Below, in pieces: positions 31,376 through 40,707 of a stretch of DNA of 64,000 nt (the stretch's first letter is position 1; each line of letters begins with the position of its first letter). Source of the stretch: Acutalibacter muris (GTDB lineage Bacteria > Bacillota > Clostridia > Oscillospirales > Acutalibacteraceae). Below the pieces are notes generated by a model. The model made no database searches, had not been told where the DNA came from, and worked only from the letters and a program-made list of their open reading frames with translations. The stretch is taken from positions 806,001 through 870,000 of the forward strand of contig NZ_CP021422.1 of assembly GCF_002201475.1 (NCBI RefSeq). The letters run 5' to 3'. The position numbers and the translations under genes are program-made.

Positions 31376-32509
31376 ATGAAAAAGACCGTCGCTTTTATGC
31401 TGGCGCTGCTGCTGGCTGCGCTGTACCTGCCGGGGTTTGCCGCCCGGGGAGAGGGCGTGGAGGTGTCCGCTCCCGCCGCCGTGCTCATGGAGGCCGGGAC
31501 CGGGCGGGTGCTCTTTGAAAAGAACGCCCACGAGGTGCGGCCCTGCGCGTCCATCACGAAGGTCATGACCCTGTGCCTGACCTTTGACGCGCTGGAGAGC
31601 GGGCAGCTCTCTCTCTCTGACCAGCTGTCGGCTTCGGCCCACGCGGCCTCCATGGGGGGCTCGGACATCTGGCTTAAAGAGGGGGAGCTCATGAGCGTGG
31701 ACGACCTGATAAAGGCCACGGTGATAATGAGCGCCAACGACGCGGCCGTGGTGCTGGCGGAGAACGTGGCCGGGAGCGAGGAGGCCTTTGTGGCCCGCAT
31801 GAACGAGAGGGCCGGGGAGCTGGGCATGGAGGAGACTGTCTTTAAGAACTGCAACGGCCTGGACGAGGAGGGGCACGTGACCAGCGCCTATGACGTGGCC
31901 CTTATGAGCCGGGAGCTTATTAGGCACGAGAAGATAACGGACTATACCCTCACCTGGATAGACTACGTGCGGGACGGGGCCACCCAGCTGGTGAACACCA
32001 ATAAGCTCATAAGGAGCTATAAGGGCATAACCGGGCTAAAGACCGGGACCACCTCACAGGCGGGGAGCTGTATCACCGCCACGGCGGAGAGGAACGGTCT
32101 GCGGCTTATAGCGGTCGTTCTGGGGGCGGGGAGCACCGACGACAGGTTCAAGGACGCGGCGGCCCTTCTGGACTATGGCTTTGGGGGCTGGTCGGTGACG
32201 GTGCCGGAGAGCCCGCAGCTGCCGGACGTGCCGGTGAAGGGGGGCATGGAGGAAACCGTGGGGGCAGTGGCCGGGGAGAGCCCGGAGATACTCATGGAGT
32301 CGGCGGCTATGGGGGAGATAGAGGAGAGCGTATCCATAAACCCAGATATAAAGGCCCCGGTGAAGAAGGGGGACGTTATCGGCAGGATAACCTACTCCGC
32401 CGGGGGCGAGACGGTGGCCCAGGTGGATATTACCGCCGCCGGGGACGTGGAAAAGATAAGCTTTTCCTCGGCGTTCACCTATCTTCTTCACAGCTTTCTG
32501 GGGCTTTAA
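31376..32509 (+). CDS. dacF: D-alanyl-D-alanine carboxypeptidase (DacF-like)
   Basis: A 377-residue exported low-molecular-weight penicillin-binding protein that trims the terminal D-Ala from peptidoglycan stem peptides. The signal peptide covers residues 1-24. Catalytic motifs are SITK (SxxK, near residue 58) in CASITKVMT, SAND (SxN, near 119) and KTGTT (near 222). A C-terminal beta domain and a terminal amphipathic helix (SSAFTYLLHSFLGL) for membrane attachment follow. AAGGAG is nine bases before the ATG, inside the end of duplication copy 2. In spore formers DacF-type enzymes act on vegetative or cortex wall; which applies here is open. Confidence 0.92.
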   Translation: MKKTVAFMLALLLAALYLPGFAARGEGVEVSAPAAVLMEAGTGRVLFEKNAHEVRPCASITKVMTLCLTFDALESGQLSLSDQLSASAHAASMGGSDIWLKEGELMSVDDLIKATVIMSANDAAVVLAENVAGSEEAFVARMNERAGELGMEETVFKNCNGLDEEGHVTSAYDVALMSRELIRHEKITDYTLTWIDYVRDGATQLVNTNKLIRSYKGITGLKTGTTSQAGSCITATAERNGLRLIAVVLGAGSTDDRFKDAAALLDYGFGGWSVTVPESPQLPDVPVKGGMEETVGAVAGESPEILMESAAMGEIEESVSINPDIKAPVKKGDVIGRITYSAGGETVAQVDITAAGDVEKISFSSAFTYLLHSFLGL

Positions 32510-32552
32510 GAGAGGGACATAAAAAGTTTTTATTTAATCTCTGAAACTTGCC

Positions 32553-32581
32553 TTGCAAAATGCTTCGGTTTATTGTACAAT
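32553..32581 (+). promoter_or_regulatory. Promoter of pgi
   Basis: TTGCAA, a 17-base spacer and TACAAT. The same hexamer pair with the same spacing occurs before pgk. Confidence 0.75.
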
Positions 32582-32633
32582 AGAAGCAGAAAAAAGTTTC
32601 CGCCCTGTCCGGGCGGGCAAAGGAGTTTTGAAA

Positions 32634-33974
32634 ATGCCGCTAAAACTGGACGACAGGTATTTAAAAGGCTTTATTTCACAACACGAGTATGAGGGTATAG
32701 CCCCCGCTGTCAAGTGCGCCGCCGGGCAGCTTATGTCCCAGAAGGGCCAGGGCAGCGACTTCCTTGGCTGGGTCACCCTGCCGGAGGACTATGATAAGGA
32801 GGAGTTCGCGCGGATAAAGGCCGCGGCCGAGCGCGTGAAGAAGAACTCCCAGGTATTTATTGTCATTGGCATCGGCGGCTCCTATCTCGGGGCCAGGGCC
32901 GCTATCGAGTTTTTGAAGTCGGATAAGTATAACGACCTGCCGAAGGACACCCCGGACATCTATTTTACCGGGAACTCCATCAGCTCCACGGCCTTGCAGG
33001 AGTTGGTGACTATCTGCGAGGGCAGGGACGTTTCCATCAACATGATCTCAAAGTCCGGCACCACCACGGAGCCCGCCATAGCTTTCCGGGTGTTCAGGGA
33101 GCTGCTGGAGAAGAAGTACGGCAAGGAGGGCGCGAGGCAGCGCATCTTCTGCACCACCGACAAGGCGAAGGGCACCTTAAAGCAGCTGGCCGACAAGGAG
33201 GGCTTTGAGACCTTCGTGGTGCCCGACAACGTGGGCGGGCGTTTCTCGGTGCTGACGGCGGTGGGTCTGCTGCCCATAGCCGTGGCCGGGTGCGACATTG
33301 ACGCCCTTATGAACGGGGCCAGAAGGGCCATGAAGGCCTATACCAGCACGGAGCTGGACGAGAATGACTGCTATAAGTACGCGGCCATACGGAATATCCT
33401 CTACAATAAGGGCAAGTCCGTGGAGGTCATGGTGAGCTATGAGCCCTGCTATGCCATGATGAACGAGTGGTGGAAGCAGCTTTACGGCGAGAGCGAGGGC
33501 AAGGACCAGAAGGGCCTGTTCCCGGCCTCTGTGGTGTTCTCCACCGACCTGCACTCCCTGGGCCAGTATATCCAGGACGGCCGGCGGCAGCTCTTTGAGA
33601 CGGTGGTGCTCATAGACCAGCCGAAGCACCAGGTGACTCTTGGAAAGGACCCCGAGGATGTGGACGGACTTAACTACCTTGAGGGACGCAGCATGGCCTT
33701 TATAAATGAAAAGGCCTTTGAGGGCACGGCGCTTGCCCATAACGACGGCGGGGTGCCCAACGTGGTGATACACGCCAGCGACTTCTCCGAGGATACCCTT
33801 GGACAGATAATATATTTCTTTGAGAAGGCCTGCGCCATCTCCGGCTATATGCTGGGCGTGAACCCCTTTAACCAGCCTGGTGTGGAGAGCTATAAGAAGA
33901 ATATGTTTGCCCTTTTGGGCAAGCCCGGGTACGAGGACCAGAAGGCAGCGCTGGAGGAGCGCATAAAGGGCTGA
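32634..33974 (+). CDS. pgi: Glucose-6-phosphate isomerase
   Basis: Interconverts glucose-6-phosphate and fructose-6-phosphate in glycolysis, 446 residues. Signatures are [18 protein letters not shown] near residue 77 and [13 protein letters not shown] near 140, with the C-terminal [17 protein letters not shown] region holding the catalytic lysine. I chose the ATG with AAAGGAG nine bases upstream; a longer frame would start within the promoter -35. The gene is monocistronic or coupled to the small P-loop gene 67 bases downstream. Confidence 0.96.
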   Translation: MPLKLDDRYLKGFISQHEYEGIAPAVKCAAGQLMSQKGQGSDFLGWVTLPEDYDKEEFARIKAAAERVKKNSQVFIVIGIGGSYLGARAAIEFLKSDKYNDLPKDTPDIYFTGNSISSTALQELVTICEGRDVSINMISKSGTTTEPAIAFRVFRELLEKKYGKEGARQRIFCTTDKAKGTLKQLADKEGFETFVVPDNVGGRFSVLTAVGLLPIAVAGCDIDALMNGARRAMKAYTSTELDENDCYKYAAIRNILYNKGKSVEVMVSYEPCYAMMNEWWKQLYGESEGKDQKGLFPASVVFSTDLHSLGQYIQDGRRQLFETVVLIDQPKHQVTLGKDPEDVDGLNYLEGRSMAFINEKAFEGTALAHNDGGVPNVVIHASDFSEDTLGQIIYFFEKACAISGYMLGVNPFNQPGVESYKKNMFALLGKPGYEDQKAALEERIKG

Positions 33975-34041
33975 TAAACGCGACCCTTTCAGCCCGGGCT
34001 TTTGGGCTGAGGAAAATATAAAACACAAAGGAGAGTTAAAC

Positions 34042-34455
34042 ATGGTTACTCTTTTAACAGGAAAGAAAGGCTCCGGCAAGACAAAGAAGCTCATTGAGCT
34101 GGTGAACGTGGCTCTGGAGAAGTCCAACGGCAATGTGGTGGTTATCGAGAAGGGCAAGCAGATGACCTATAACATCCCCTATGCCGCAAGGCTTGTGGAC
34201 TCCGACGCATATGACATCAAGGGCGCCCAGAATCTTCAGGGCTTTATCTGCGGCATCTGCGCGGGCAACTACGACGTGACGGATATTTTTGTGGATTCAA
34301 CTCTGAAGATAACCGGCACAGGCGCGGGGGAGATAGAAGCCCTGGTGGAGGAGCTCAAAAAGCTGAGCCAGTCCGCGGACACAAACATAGTGCTGTCCGT
34401 CTCTGCCGCCGAGGAGGATATCCCTGCGGGCATAATGGACTGCGTGCTGAAATAA
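34042..34455 (+). CDS. Small P-loop NTPase-like protein
   Basis: A 137-residue protein starting MVTLLTGKKGSGKTKKL, whose GKKGSGKT is a Walker A loop. A later DIFVDSTLKI strand could be the Walker B, and the end reads VLSVSAAEEDIPAGI. It resembles short conserved clostridial P-loop proteins of unknown role, sometimes labelled twitching-motility related without evidence. AAAGGAG precedes the ATG. It sits between pgi and the yceD-rpmF promoter. Confidence 0.75.
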   Translation: MVTLLTGKKGSGKTKKLIELVNVALEKSNGNVVVIEKGKQMTYNIPYAARLVDSDAYDIKGAQNLQGFICGICAGNYDVTDIFVDSTLKITGTGAGEIEALVEELKKLSQSADTNIVLSVSAAEEDIPAGIMDCVLK

Positions 34456-34458
34456 GTC

Positions 34459-34487
34459 TTGACAAATCCCAAGAGGGAAACTATAAT
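34459..34487 (+). promoter_or_regulatory. Consensus promoter of yceD-rpmF
   Basis: TTGACA, exactly 17 bases, TATAAT: a perfect sigma-A consensus directly after the previous stop codon. Confidence 0.9.
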
Positions 34488-34507
34488 ATACTGAGGTATG
34501 GCGCGAA

Positions 34508-35017
34508 ATGGAAATTGATCTTAGGAAGCTTTTTCAGGGGGAGGACGGTTTTGACCGTAACTCCAACGGCGTAATCGAGCGTCAGTATGAGCTGGACCTT
34601 TCCGGGGTGGAATTGGGCGGTGCCAAGCCGTTTTGTGCGCCCGTAAGGGTCAGGGCCAGGCTGAGGGGCTTTGCGGGGTCGGTTGAGCTTTTTGCCCGGG
34701 TGGAGTATACAATGAGTATGCCCTGCGACCGGTGTGCGGAGCCTGTGACGCGCGAATATACCAAGGAGTTCTCCCACACCTTAGTCAGGGAGAGCCGTGA
34801 GGACACGGGGGAGTTTATCACTGTGCCCGACGAGCGGCTGGACCTTGATGCGCTGGTGCTGGAGGACCTGCTGATGGACATGCCCGGACAGTACCTTTGC
34901 AGGGAGGACTGCAAGGGGCTCTGTCCCAGCTGCGGCAAAAACTGGAACGAAGGCCCCTGTAAGTGCGGGGCGCCCCAGGTGGACCCAAGGCTGGAGGTCC
35001 TAAGGCAGCTATTGTAA
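34508..35017 (+). CDS. yceD: YceD (DUF177) family protein
   Basis: A 169-residue member of the DUF177 family, implicated in 23S rRNA accumulation and nearly always encoded before rpmF, as here. It has the conserved CDRCAEPV segment near residue 77 and a C-terminal zinc-type pair CREDCKGLCPSCGKNWNEGPC. In Firmicutes the CxxxCxxxCPxCG element is the family mark. It lies 44 bases upstream of rpmF and shares the strong promoter. Confidence 0.9.
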   Translation: MEIDLRKLFQGEDGFDRNSNGVIERQYELDLSGVELGGAKPFCAPVRVRARLRGFAGSVELFARVEYTMSMPCDRCAEPVTREYTKEFSHTLVRESREDTGEFITVPDERLDLDALVLEDLLMDMPGQYLCREDCKGLCPSCGKNWNEGPCKCGAPQVDPRLEVLRQLL

Positions 35018-35061
35018 AATTGTTAAGGATCTATCCATTATAGATTAAGGAGGTGCTGAAA

Positions 35062-35247
35062 ATGGCGGTACCCAAGAGAAAATTGTCCAGCGCCCGCAAG
35101 AACAAGCGGCGCTCCAACGTGTGGAAGCTTCAGGCCCCCGCGCTGATGAAGTGCCCCCAGTGCGGCGAGTATAAGTCTCCCCACCGTGTCTGCTCACACT
35201 GCGGTTTCTATAACAGCCGAAAAGTGGTCGAAGTAAAAGGCGCGTAA
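35062..35247 (+). CDS. rpmF: 50S ribosomal protein L32
   Basis: A 61-residue ribosomal protein: [19 protein letters not shown] start, then the zinc ribbon [18 protein letters not shown] (two CxxC pairs) and YNSRKVVEV end. AAGGAGG is eight bases before the ATG. The paired cysteines mark the zinc-binding form of L32. Confidence 0.98.
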   Translation: MAVPKRKLSSARKNKRRSNVWKLQAPALMKCPQCGEYKSPHRVCSHCGFYNSRKVVEVKGA

Positions 35248-35267
35248 GGGACCTTGAGTAACGACGA

Positions 35268-35304
35268 GAAGGGAACGCCGGGTGTTCTGGGCGCTCCCTT
35301 TTTT
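35268..35304 (+). terminator. Terminator of yceD-rpmF
   Basis: AAGGGAACGCC pairs with GGGCGCTCCCTT around a nine-base loop and is followed by TTTT. Confidence 0.82.
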
Positions 35305-35339
35305 GTTTGAAGGGTGAAACTTTATAGGAGGTGCGGCGC

Positions 35340-36134
35340 GTGATCATAGACAGCCATATTGTGGAGGAGTACCTGGCCGGGGGGCCGACAGGCAGGTTTA
35401 GGGACGAGTGGTGTTTTGGAGGAGGGCACCCTCCATATGCGGAGCCGGAGGGCTCGGAGCGGGAGAGGGTCAGGGAGGTGTACCGTCAGGTGCTGGACTG
35501 TGCCGGGGACTTCTCCCCGGTGAACAGGGCCGCATGGGACCTGATGTTCCCCGAATGGCGGGAGCAGACCGCCGGGGTGGAGCTGCTGCTGATAGTGGGC
35601 TACCCCGAGCCCTATGACGCGGTAAGCACCAAGGACCCACAGGGGGGCGAGGCCATCATACTGGACATGCTCCGCTGGACGGCGTACCTGGGGCATATCA
35701 AAGAGGCCGCCGGGAACATGCTCACCCACGAGCTGACCCACTCACTTATCTCACTGAGAGCGCCGGAGGTGGTGGAGGACGGGGAGCACGGCGAATATTT
35801 GAGCCGCCTTGACGCCCTGGCCTTTAACGAGGGCTTTGCCCACCTGCTGTCCTTTAGGGGCATGGAGCTTGACAAGGTGGACTGGAGCCAGTACGGCGAG
35901 GTGCGGGATAGGAGCAGGGAGAAGCTGAGAGCGGCCCTGGAATGTGGAGAGCAGAGTGAACAGGAGCGGCTGATATATGAGGGCACGGCCGGGGGATATT
36001 TTGACAAGTTCCTCTGCATGGCCGGGATGTTCTATCTTGAGGAGATTTGGGCCCGGGAGGGCATAGAGGGCCTTGAGAGGGAGTTCGCCCGGGGACATAG
36101 TGGCTTTGCAAAGAGATGCGCGGGGTGCGAGTGA
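35340..36134 (+). CDS. Zinc-metalloprotease-like protein of unknown family
   Basis: A 264-residue protein, GTG start with AGGAGG seven bases upstream. It contains HELTHS near residue 130 in GNMLTHELTHSLISL, an HExxH zinc site, and about 45 residues later FNEGFAHLLSF, whose Glu could be the third ligand, as in gluzincins. This resembles the DUF2268/PrtV-like layout of soluble peptidases, without signal peptide or membrane segment. Sixteen residues remain after GHSGFAKR. It runs into the DUF512 gene, which starts one base after its stop. Substrate unknown. Confidence 0.6.
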   Translation: MIIDSHIVEEYLAGGPTGRFRDEWCFGGGHPPYAEPEGSERERVREVYRQVLDCAGDFSPVNRAAWDLMFPEWREQTAGVELLLIVGYPEPYDAVSTKDPQGGEAIILDMLRWTAYLGHIKEAAGNMLTHELTHSLISLRAPEVVEDGEHGEYLSRLDALAFNEGFAHLLSFRGMELDKVDWSQYGEVRDRSREKLRAALECGEQSEQERLIYEGTAGGYFDKFLCMAGMFYLEEIWAREGIEGLEREFARGHSGFAKRCAGCE

Positions 36135-36135
36135 T

Positions 36136-37494
36136 ATGGTGCGGATAAAAGGAGTAGAAGCGGGCAGCCGCGCTTTTCGGGCGGGAATACGCTCCGGGGA
36201 CCGGCTGATAAGCATAAACGGCCATGAGATAGGGGATATTTTAGACTACCGTTTCTTTGAGACAGAGCGGGAGCTGGCGCTCATATTGGAGCGGGACGGC
36301 AGGGAGTACCGGCTGGAGCTCATAAAGCCCCGGTACGCAGAGCTGGGGCTGGAGTTTGAGAGCTATTTGATGGACCGGGAACGGTCCTGCCGGAATAAGT
36401 GCGTGTTCTGCTTCATTGACCAGCTTCCGAAGGGCATGAGGGAGACGCTGTACTTTAAGGACGACGACGACAGACTGAGCTTTCTGTTCGGGAACTATAT
36501 CACTCTGACGAATATTGACGACCGAGAGGTGGACAGGATTCTGCAAATGCACATCAGCCCCATAAACGTTTCCGTTCACACCATGGACCGGGAGCTTCGG
36601 TGCAGGATGATGAACAACCGCTTTGCCGGGGAGTCGCTGCGGCACCTGTACAGGCTGGCCCAGGGGGACATAAAGCTCAACTGCCAGATAGTGCTCTGCC
36701 CGGGGCTGAACGACGGCGAGGCGCTGGAGTTCACCTTAAGGGAGCTCTACGGCCTTGGCGGGAGCCTTCAGAGCGTGGCCTGTGTGCCGGTGGGGCTGAC
36801 GAGATACCGGGAGGGGCTTTACCCTCTTATCCCCTTTGACCGGGAGACGGCGGGCGCCGCACTGGATATTATCGAGGGCTGGGGGGATAAAGGCAAGGCC
36901 CAAAGAGGAGCCCGGACCGTGTATGCCTCGGACGAGCTGTATATCCTGGCCGGGCGGGAACTGCCGCCTTTGGAATTCTATGAGGACTTCCCCCAGATAG
37001 AGAACGGCGTGGGTATGCTCAGGGACCTGGAGGATAGCTTTATGTGGGCGCTGGAGGAGGCCGGGGAGTTAGAGTTGAGCAGCCCCAGGCACGTGACCAT
37101 ACCTACCGGGGAGTGTGGATATGCTTTTTTGAATAAAATGCTTGACGTGCTGCGGGATAGGTGCCATAATTTATGTATAGACCTGGTGCCTATAACGAAT
37201 GATTTTTTCGGTGGAACGGTGAACGTCACTGGGCTTTTGACCGGGGGGGACATATGCAAACAGCTTGCCGGGAGAGAGCTGGGGGATCAAGTGCTGATTG
37301 CCAACAATATGCTGAGGGCCGGGGAGGACGTGTTCCTGGACGACATGACCCTTTCGGGACTTTCGGAGCGGCTGGGAGTCCCGGCGGTGAGAGTGGGCGG
37401 CTCCGGGGAGGAGCTGTTTGCAGCTGTTATGGGCTTTGAGCAAAGCGGCGAGGCCGGGCACGACCCGTATGAGTATAAGAGCTGGGAGGTATAA
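36136..37494 (+). CDS. DUF512 family PDZ-radical SAM protein
   Basis: A 452-residue protein. Residues about 1-60 form a PDZ-like domain (GSRAFRAGIRSGDRLISINGHEI). The radical SAM motif CRNKCVFCFIDQLPKGMR follows near residue 90 (CX3CX2C), then the DUF512 C-terminal domain with LVPITNDFFGGTVNVTGLLTGGD near 345. In Firmicutes it regularly precedes der, as here (one base between them), hinting at ribosome or RNA-related work, but the reaction is not established. I chose the ATG beginning MVRIKGVEAG over a longer frame overlapping the previous gene. Confidence 0.88.
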   Translation: MVRIKGVEAGSRAFRAGIRSGDRLISINGHEIGDILDYRFFETERELALILERDGREYRLELIKPRYAELGLEFESYLMDRERSCRNKCVFCFIDQLPKGMRETLYFKDDDDRLSFLFGNYITLTNIDDREVDRILQMHISPINVSVHTMDRELRCRMMNNRFAGESLRHLYRLAQGDIKLNCQIVLCPGLNDGEALEFTLRELYGLGGSLQSVACVPVGLTRYREGLYPLIPFDRETAGAALDIIEGWGDKGKAQRGARTVYASDELYILAGRELPPLEFYEDFPQIENGVGMLRDLEDSFMWALEEAGELELSSPRHVTIPTGECGYAFLNKMLDVLRDRCHNLCIDLVPITNDFFGGTVNVTGLLTGGDICKQLAGRELGDQVLIANNMLRAGEDVFLDDMTLSGLSERLGVPAVRVGGSGEELFAAVMGFEQSGEAGHDPYEYKSWEV

Positions 37495-37495
37495 T

Positions 37496-38824
37496 ATGTC
37501 AAAACCGATAGTCGCCATTGTGGGCAGGCCAAATGTGGGCAAGTCCACCCTTTTCAACAAGATAGTGGGCCGCAGGCTGTCCATAGTGGAGGACACCCCC
37601 GGAGTCACCAGGGACCGTATTTTCGGGGACGCGGAGTGGTGCGGGCGGCAGTTCTCCCTGGTGGACACGGGGGGACTGGAGCCCGCCAGCCGGGACGTGC
37701 TCCTGACACAGATGCGGGAGCAGGCCCAGATAGCCATAGACTCCGCCAGCGCCATAATCTTCGTCACGGACCTGCGCACGGGGGTCACCGCCACGGACCA
37801 GGAGGTGGCCGACCTGCTCCTAAAAAGCGGCAGGCCGGTGGTGCTCTGCGTCAATAAGTGCGACAGCGTAGGCCAGCCGCCGGTGGAGTTCTACGAATTC
37901 TACAACCTGGGACTGGGGGACCCGGTGATGGTGTCCTCGGTCCACGGCCACGGCACCGGGGACCTGTTGGACAGGGTGATGGAATCCCTGCCGGAGCAGC
38001 AGGAGGAGGAGCCCGACGGGGAGATAATAAAGGTGGCGGTTATAGGCAAGCCCAACGTGGGCAAGTCCTCTCTGGTGAACCGGGTGGCCGGGGAGAATCG
38101 CTGTATCGTTTCCGACATGGCGGGGACCACCAGGGATGCGGTGGACATGACCATAGAGAACCGGCACGGCACCTTTACCTTTATAGATACCGCCGGGCTC
38201 AGGAGGAGGTCCAAGGTGGAGGACTCGGTGGAGTATTACAGCAATCTTCGGGCTGAGATGGCCGTGGAGCGGGCGGACGTGTGCCTGATTTTGATAGACG
38301 GCACCGTGGGCTTTACGGACCAGGACTCCAAGGTGGCGGGCATCGCCCACGAGGCCGGGAAGGGCTGCATAGTCTGTGTGAACAAGTGGGACGCGGTGGA
38401 GAAGGACGACAAGACCATGGACCAGATGCGCCTGAAGCTCAGTGAGGACTTCTCCTTTATGAGCTACGCGCCTATCATCTTTATCTCCGCCAAGACCGGC
38501 CAGCGGCTTGACAGAATGTTCGAGCTCATTAAAATGGCGGCCATGAGCAACGCCATGCGGGTGACCACCGGGGCTTTAAACGACGTGCTGGCCCAGGCGG
38601 TAAACCGGGTGCAGCCGCCCACGGACAAGGGACGCAGGCTTAAGATATACTATATGACCCAGGCCAGCACAAAGCCGCCCACCTTCGTGTGCTTTGTGAA
38701 CGACCACGAGCTTTTCCACTACTCCTACCAGCGGTACATTATAAACCGCATAAGGGAGACCTTCGGGCTGGACTGCACGCCGGTGCGGCTGATGATAAGG
38801 GATAAGAAGGACGAAAAAGAGTAA
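37496..38824 (+). CDS. der: Ribosome biogenesis GTPase Der (EngA)
   Basis: Essential double GTPase that matures the 50S subunit, 442 residues. G-domain 1 has GRPNVGKST, DTGG and NKCD; G-domain 2 has GKPNVGKSS, DTAG and NKWD; a KH-like domain forms the last about 85 residues. The ATG follows GGAGG by six bases. It is followed 12 bases later by plsY, a common Firmicutes order. The predicted location is the cytoplasm, on ribosomes. Confidence 0.97.
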   Translation: MSKPIVAIVGRPNVGKSTLFNKIVGRRLSIVEDTPGVTRDRIFGDAEWCGRQFSLVDTGGLEPASRDVLLTQMREQAQIAIDSASAIIFVTDLRTGVTATDQEVADLLLKSGRPVVLCVNKCDSVGQPPVEFYEFYNLGLGDPVMVSSVHGHGTGDLLDRVMESLPEQQEEEPDGEIIKVAVIGKPNVGKSSLVNRVAGENRCIVSDMAGTTRDAVDMTIENRHGTFTFIDTAGLRRRSKVEDSVEYYSNLRAEMAVERADVCLILIDGTVGFTDQDSKVAGIAHEAGKGCIVCVNKWDAVEKDDKTMDQMRLKLSEDFSFMSYAPIIFISAKTGQRLDRMFELIKMAAMSNAMRVTTGALNDVLAQAVNRVQPPTDKGRRLKIYYMTQASTKPPTFVCFVNDHELFHYSYQRYIINRIRETFGLDCTPVRLMIRDKKDEKE

Positions 38825-38836
38825 AACAGGGGGGGC

Positions 38837-39556
38837 ATGAATATGCAGGCGAAGGCAGTCATTATACTTGCGCTGGTTATTTCGGCGGTGATAGGCTATC
38901 TGCTGGGCGGGGTGAACTGGGCAATAATCCTGACGCGCATAGTCCAGCGAAAGGACATCCGGGACCAGGGCAGCGGCAACGCGGGCATGACGAACGTGCT
39001 CAGAAGTGTGGGCAAGCTGCCGGCCCTTCTGACCTTTGCGGGGGACTTTCTGAAGTGCGTCATAGCGGTGCTTTTGAGCCAGCTGATAATGAACTGGATG
39101 TTCATGAACCCGGACGTGCTGCTGTCCCCGGACTACGCCCCCACAGCCGAACTGCTGCGGTGCGCCCGGTATGCCGCCGGGGCGGCCTGCGTGGTGGGGC
39201 ATATCTTCCCGGTATACTACGGCTTCCGGGGCGGTAAGGGTATAGTGGCCGCGGCGGCCATGATAGCCCTTACGGACTGGCGGGTGTTTCTGGCTGTTAT
39301 TGCTACCTTTGGCCTACTGTTCCTGTGGAGGAAAATAATCTCCCTGGCCTCTGTGACCTGCGCGGCGCTGTACCCGGTGTACACGTTCCTGATAGTGTTC
39401 TTGGTGGACTTTCAGAGATGGGGGCGCCCTGTCTGGTACTTACTGACGGCCGTTGGAGTGAGCCTGTTTGTGGGGGCGCTGGTGCTCATAAAGCATAGGG
39501 CTAATATTGGCAGGCTCTTGAGGGGCGAGGAGAAGCCCATAGTGGGGAGGAAGTAG
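38837..39556 (+). CDS. plsY: Glycerol-3-phosphate acyltransferase PlsY
   Basis: Transfers acyl from acyl-phosphate to glycerol-3-phosphate, the first step of phospholipid synthesis. A 239-residue membrane protein with about five helices. Conserved motifs are the loop GSGNAGMTNVLR near residue 45 and GHIFPVYYGFRGGKGI near 125, both facing the cytoplasm and binding the substrates. A longer than usual loop (MNWMFMNPDVLLSPDYAPTA) separates them. Likely co-transcribed with der. Confidence 0.93.
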   Translation: MNMQAKAVIILALVISAVIGYLLGGVNWAIILTRIVQRKDIRDQGSGNAGMTNVLRSVGKLPALLTFAGDFLKCVIAVLLSQLIMNWMFMNPDVLLSPDYAPTAELLRCARYAAGAACVVGHIFPVYYGFRGGKGIVAAAAMIALTDWRVFLAVIATFGLLFLWRKIISLASVTCAALYPVYTFLIVFLVDFQRWGRPVWYLLTAVGVSLFVGALVLIKHRANIGRLLRGEEKPIVGRK

Positions 39557-39566
39557 GAGGTGTGTT

Positions 39567-40544
39567 ATGGACTGCAATTTTATAACGGCGGAGGGCCGGT
39601 TCAATTTCCGGGCAGCGGCAGTGATACCCCACGGCGGCAGGCTGCTGGGGATGCGCGATGAGGCAGACAGCGACCATTTCCACTACCTGCCAGGCGGGCG
39701 TGTGCACTTGAACGAGACAATGGCGGAGGCTTTGCAGAGGGAGATTTGGGAGGAGCTGGGCGTGTCCTCAAGGGTGGTACGGCCACTATGGCTTCGGGAA
39801 AGCATTGACGGCCGTACTGAGCCGCCATATCATGGGCTGGAGGTATACTTCCTAGTGGAGCTGGACTGGGGCGCTCTGCCAAGCCTGGAGGGGCATTTTA
39901 ACCGGGTGGATACCGACGGTTGCCGGCACTTCTTTCAGTGGCTGGAGCTTGGGGACTCGCCGGACTATATTCACCCGGACTTTGTCCAGCAGAGCTTTCC
40001 GAACCTGCCGGAGCGGTTTACTTTGATCACGGAAAACAGCGCTGTCCTTCCCGGCGGCGACGTTAAATTTCCCACATCTGAGGGTCTTTTCAATTTCCGC
40101 ACAGCAGGGATATTTGTGCATAACGGACTGCTCCTTGCCATGAAGGAGCCAAATATTGACCACTACTACCTGCCAGGGGGCCGGGTACGCATGAACGAGA
40201 CCATGGAGGAGGGCCTGTGCCGGGAGATAGGCGAGGAGCTGGGTCTGAGCGCCCGGAGCGTCAGGCCCCTTTGGCTGTGCGAGAGCTTTTTTGTTTTGGG
40301 GGAGCGGCCGGTCCATGAGATAGCCATGTACTATCTTGCGGAGATGGACTGGTGCGGGCTCCCGTCACTTCGGGAAGAGTTTACTTTGGCCGACAGTGAC
40401 GGCGAGGAGCATAACTACCGCTGGTTGACTGTGGAGGAGGTGCGCTCAGCGCGGATTTACCCCGTCCCCATGCAGAAGCACTGGCCGGGGCTGCCCGGGG
40501 AATTTACTTTTTTCAGCGACGTGCGGGACCGTCGAAGCTTGTAA
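39567..40544 (+). CDS. Tandem Nudix hydrolase
   Basis: A 325-residue protein of two Nudix domains from an internal duplication. Domain 1 (about 1-160) holds the box GGRVHLNETMAEALQREIWE with EELGV, and domain 2 (about 170-325) holds GGRVRMNETMEEGLCREIGE with EELGL; both keep the GX5EX7REUXEEXGU metal ligands. The order of strands around each box and the ends (DFVQQSFPNLPERFTLI; PMQKHWPGLPGEFTFF) also match. It probably hydrolyses a nucleoside diphosphate derivative; substrate unknown. GGAGG precedes the ATG. Confidence 0.88.
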   Translation: MDCNFITAEGRFNFRAAAVIPHGGRLLGMRDEADSDHFHYLPGGRVHLNETMAEALQREIWEELGVSSRVVRPLWLRESIDGRTEPPYHGLEVYFLVELDWGALPSLEGHFNRVDTDGCRHFFQWLELGDSPDYIHPDFVQQSFPNLPERFTLITENSAVLPGGDVKFPTSEGLFNFRTAGIFVHNGLLLAMKEPNIDHYYLPGGRVRMNETMEEGLCREIGEELGLSARSVRPLWLCESFFVLGERPVHEIAMYYLAEMDWCGLPSLREEFTLADSDGEEHNYRWLTVEEVRSARIYPVPMQKHWPGLPGEFTFFSDVRDRRSL

Positions 40545-40590
40545 AAATTCACAGAAAATTCACATTTACACATATGTTGCGTTCCAGGGA

Positions 40591-40619
40591 TTGACTTTTG
40601 ACGCGAAATGTATTATTAT
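40591..40619 (+). promoter_or_regulatory. Putative promoter of murA
   Basis: TTGACT, 17 bases, TATTAT, about 90 bases before the start codon. Confidence 0.65.
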
Positions 40620-40707
40620 TAACATGAACTCCAATAATATTTGCAGATGAAAAATTCCGGGCGGGGGCCAGAATTGTGGCCTTGACGGCCCCATAGGAAG
40701 TGGAAAT

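Noticed and set aside
32553..32633. Longer N-terminus of Pgi
   Set aside because: The in-frame TTG is itself the promoter -35; the ATG at 32634 has a proper ribosome site.
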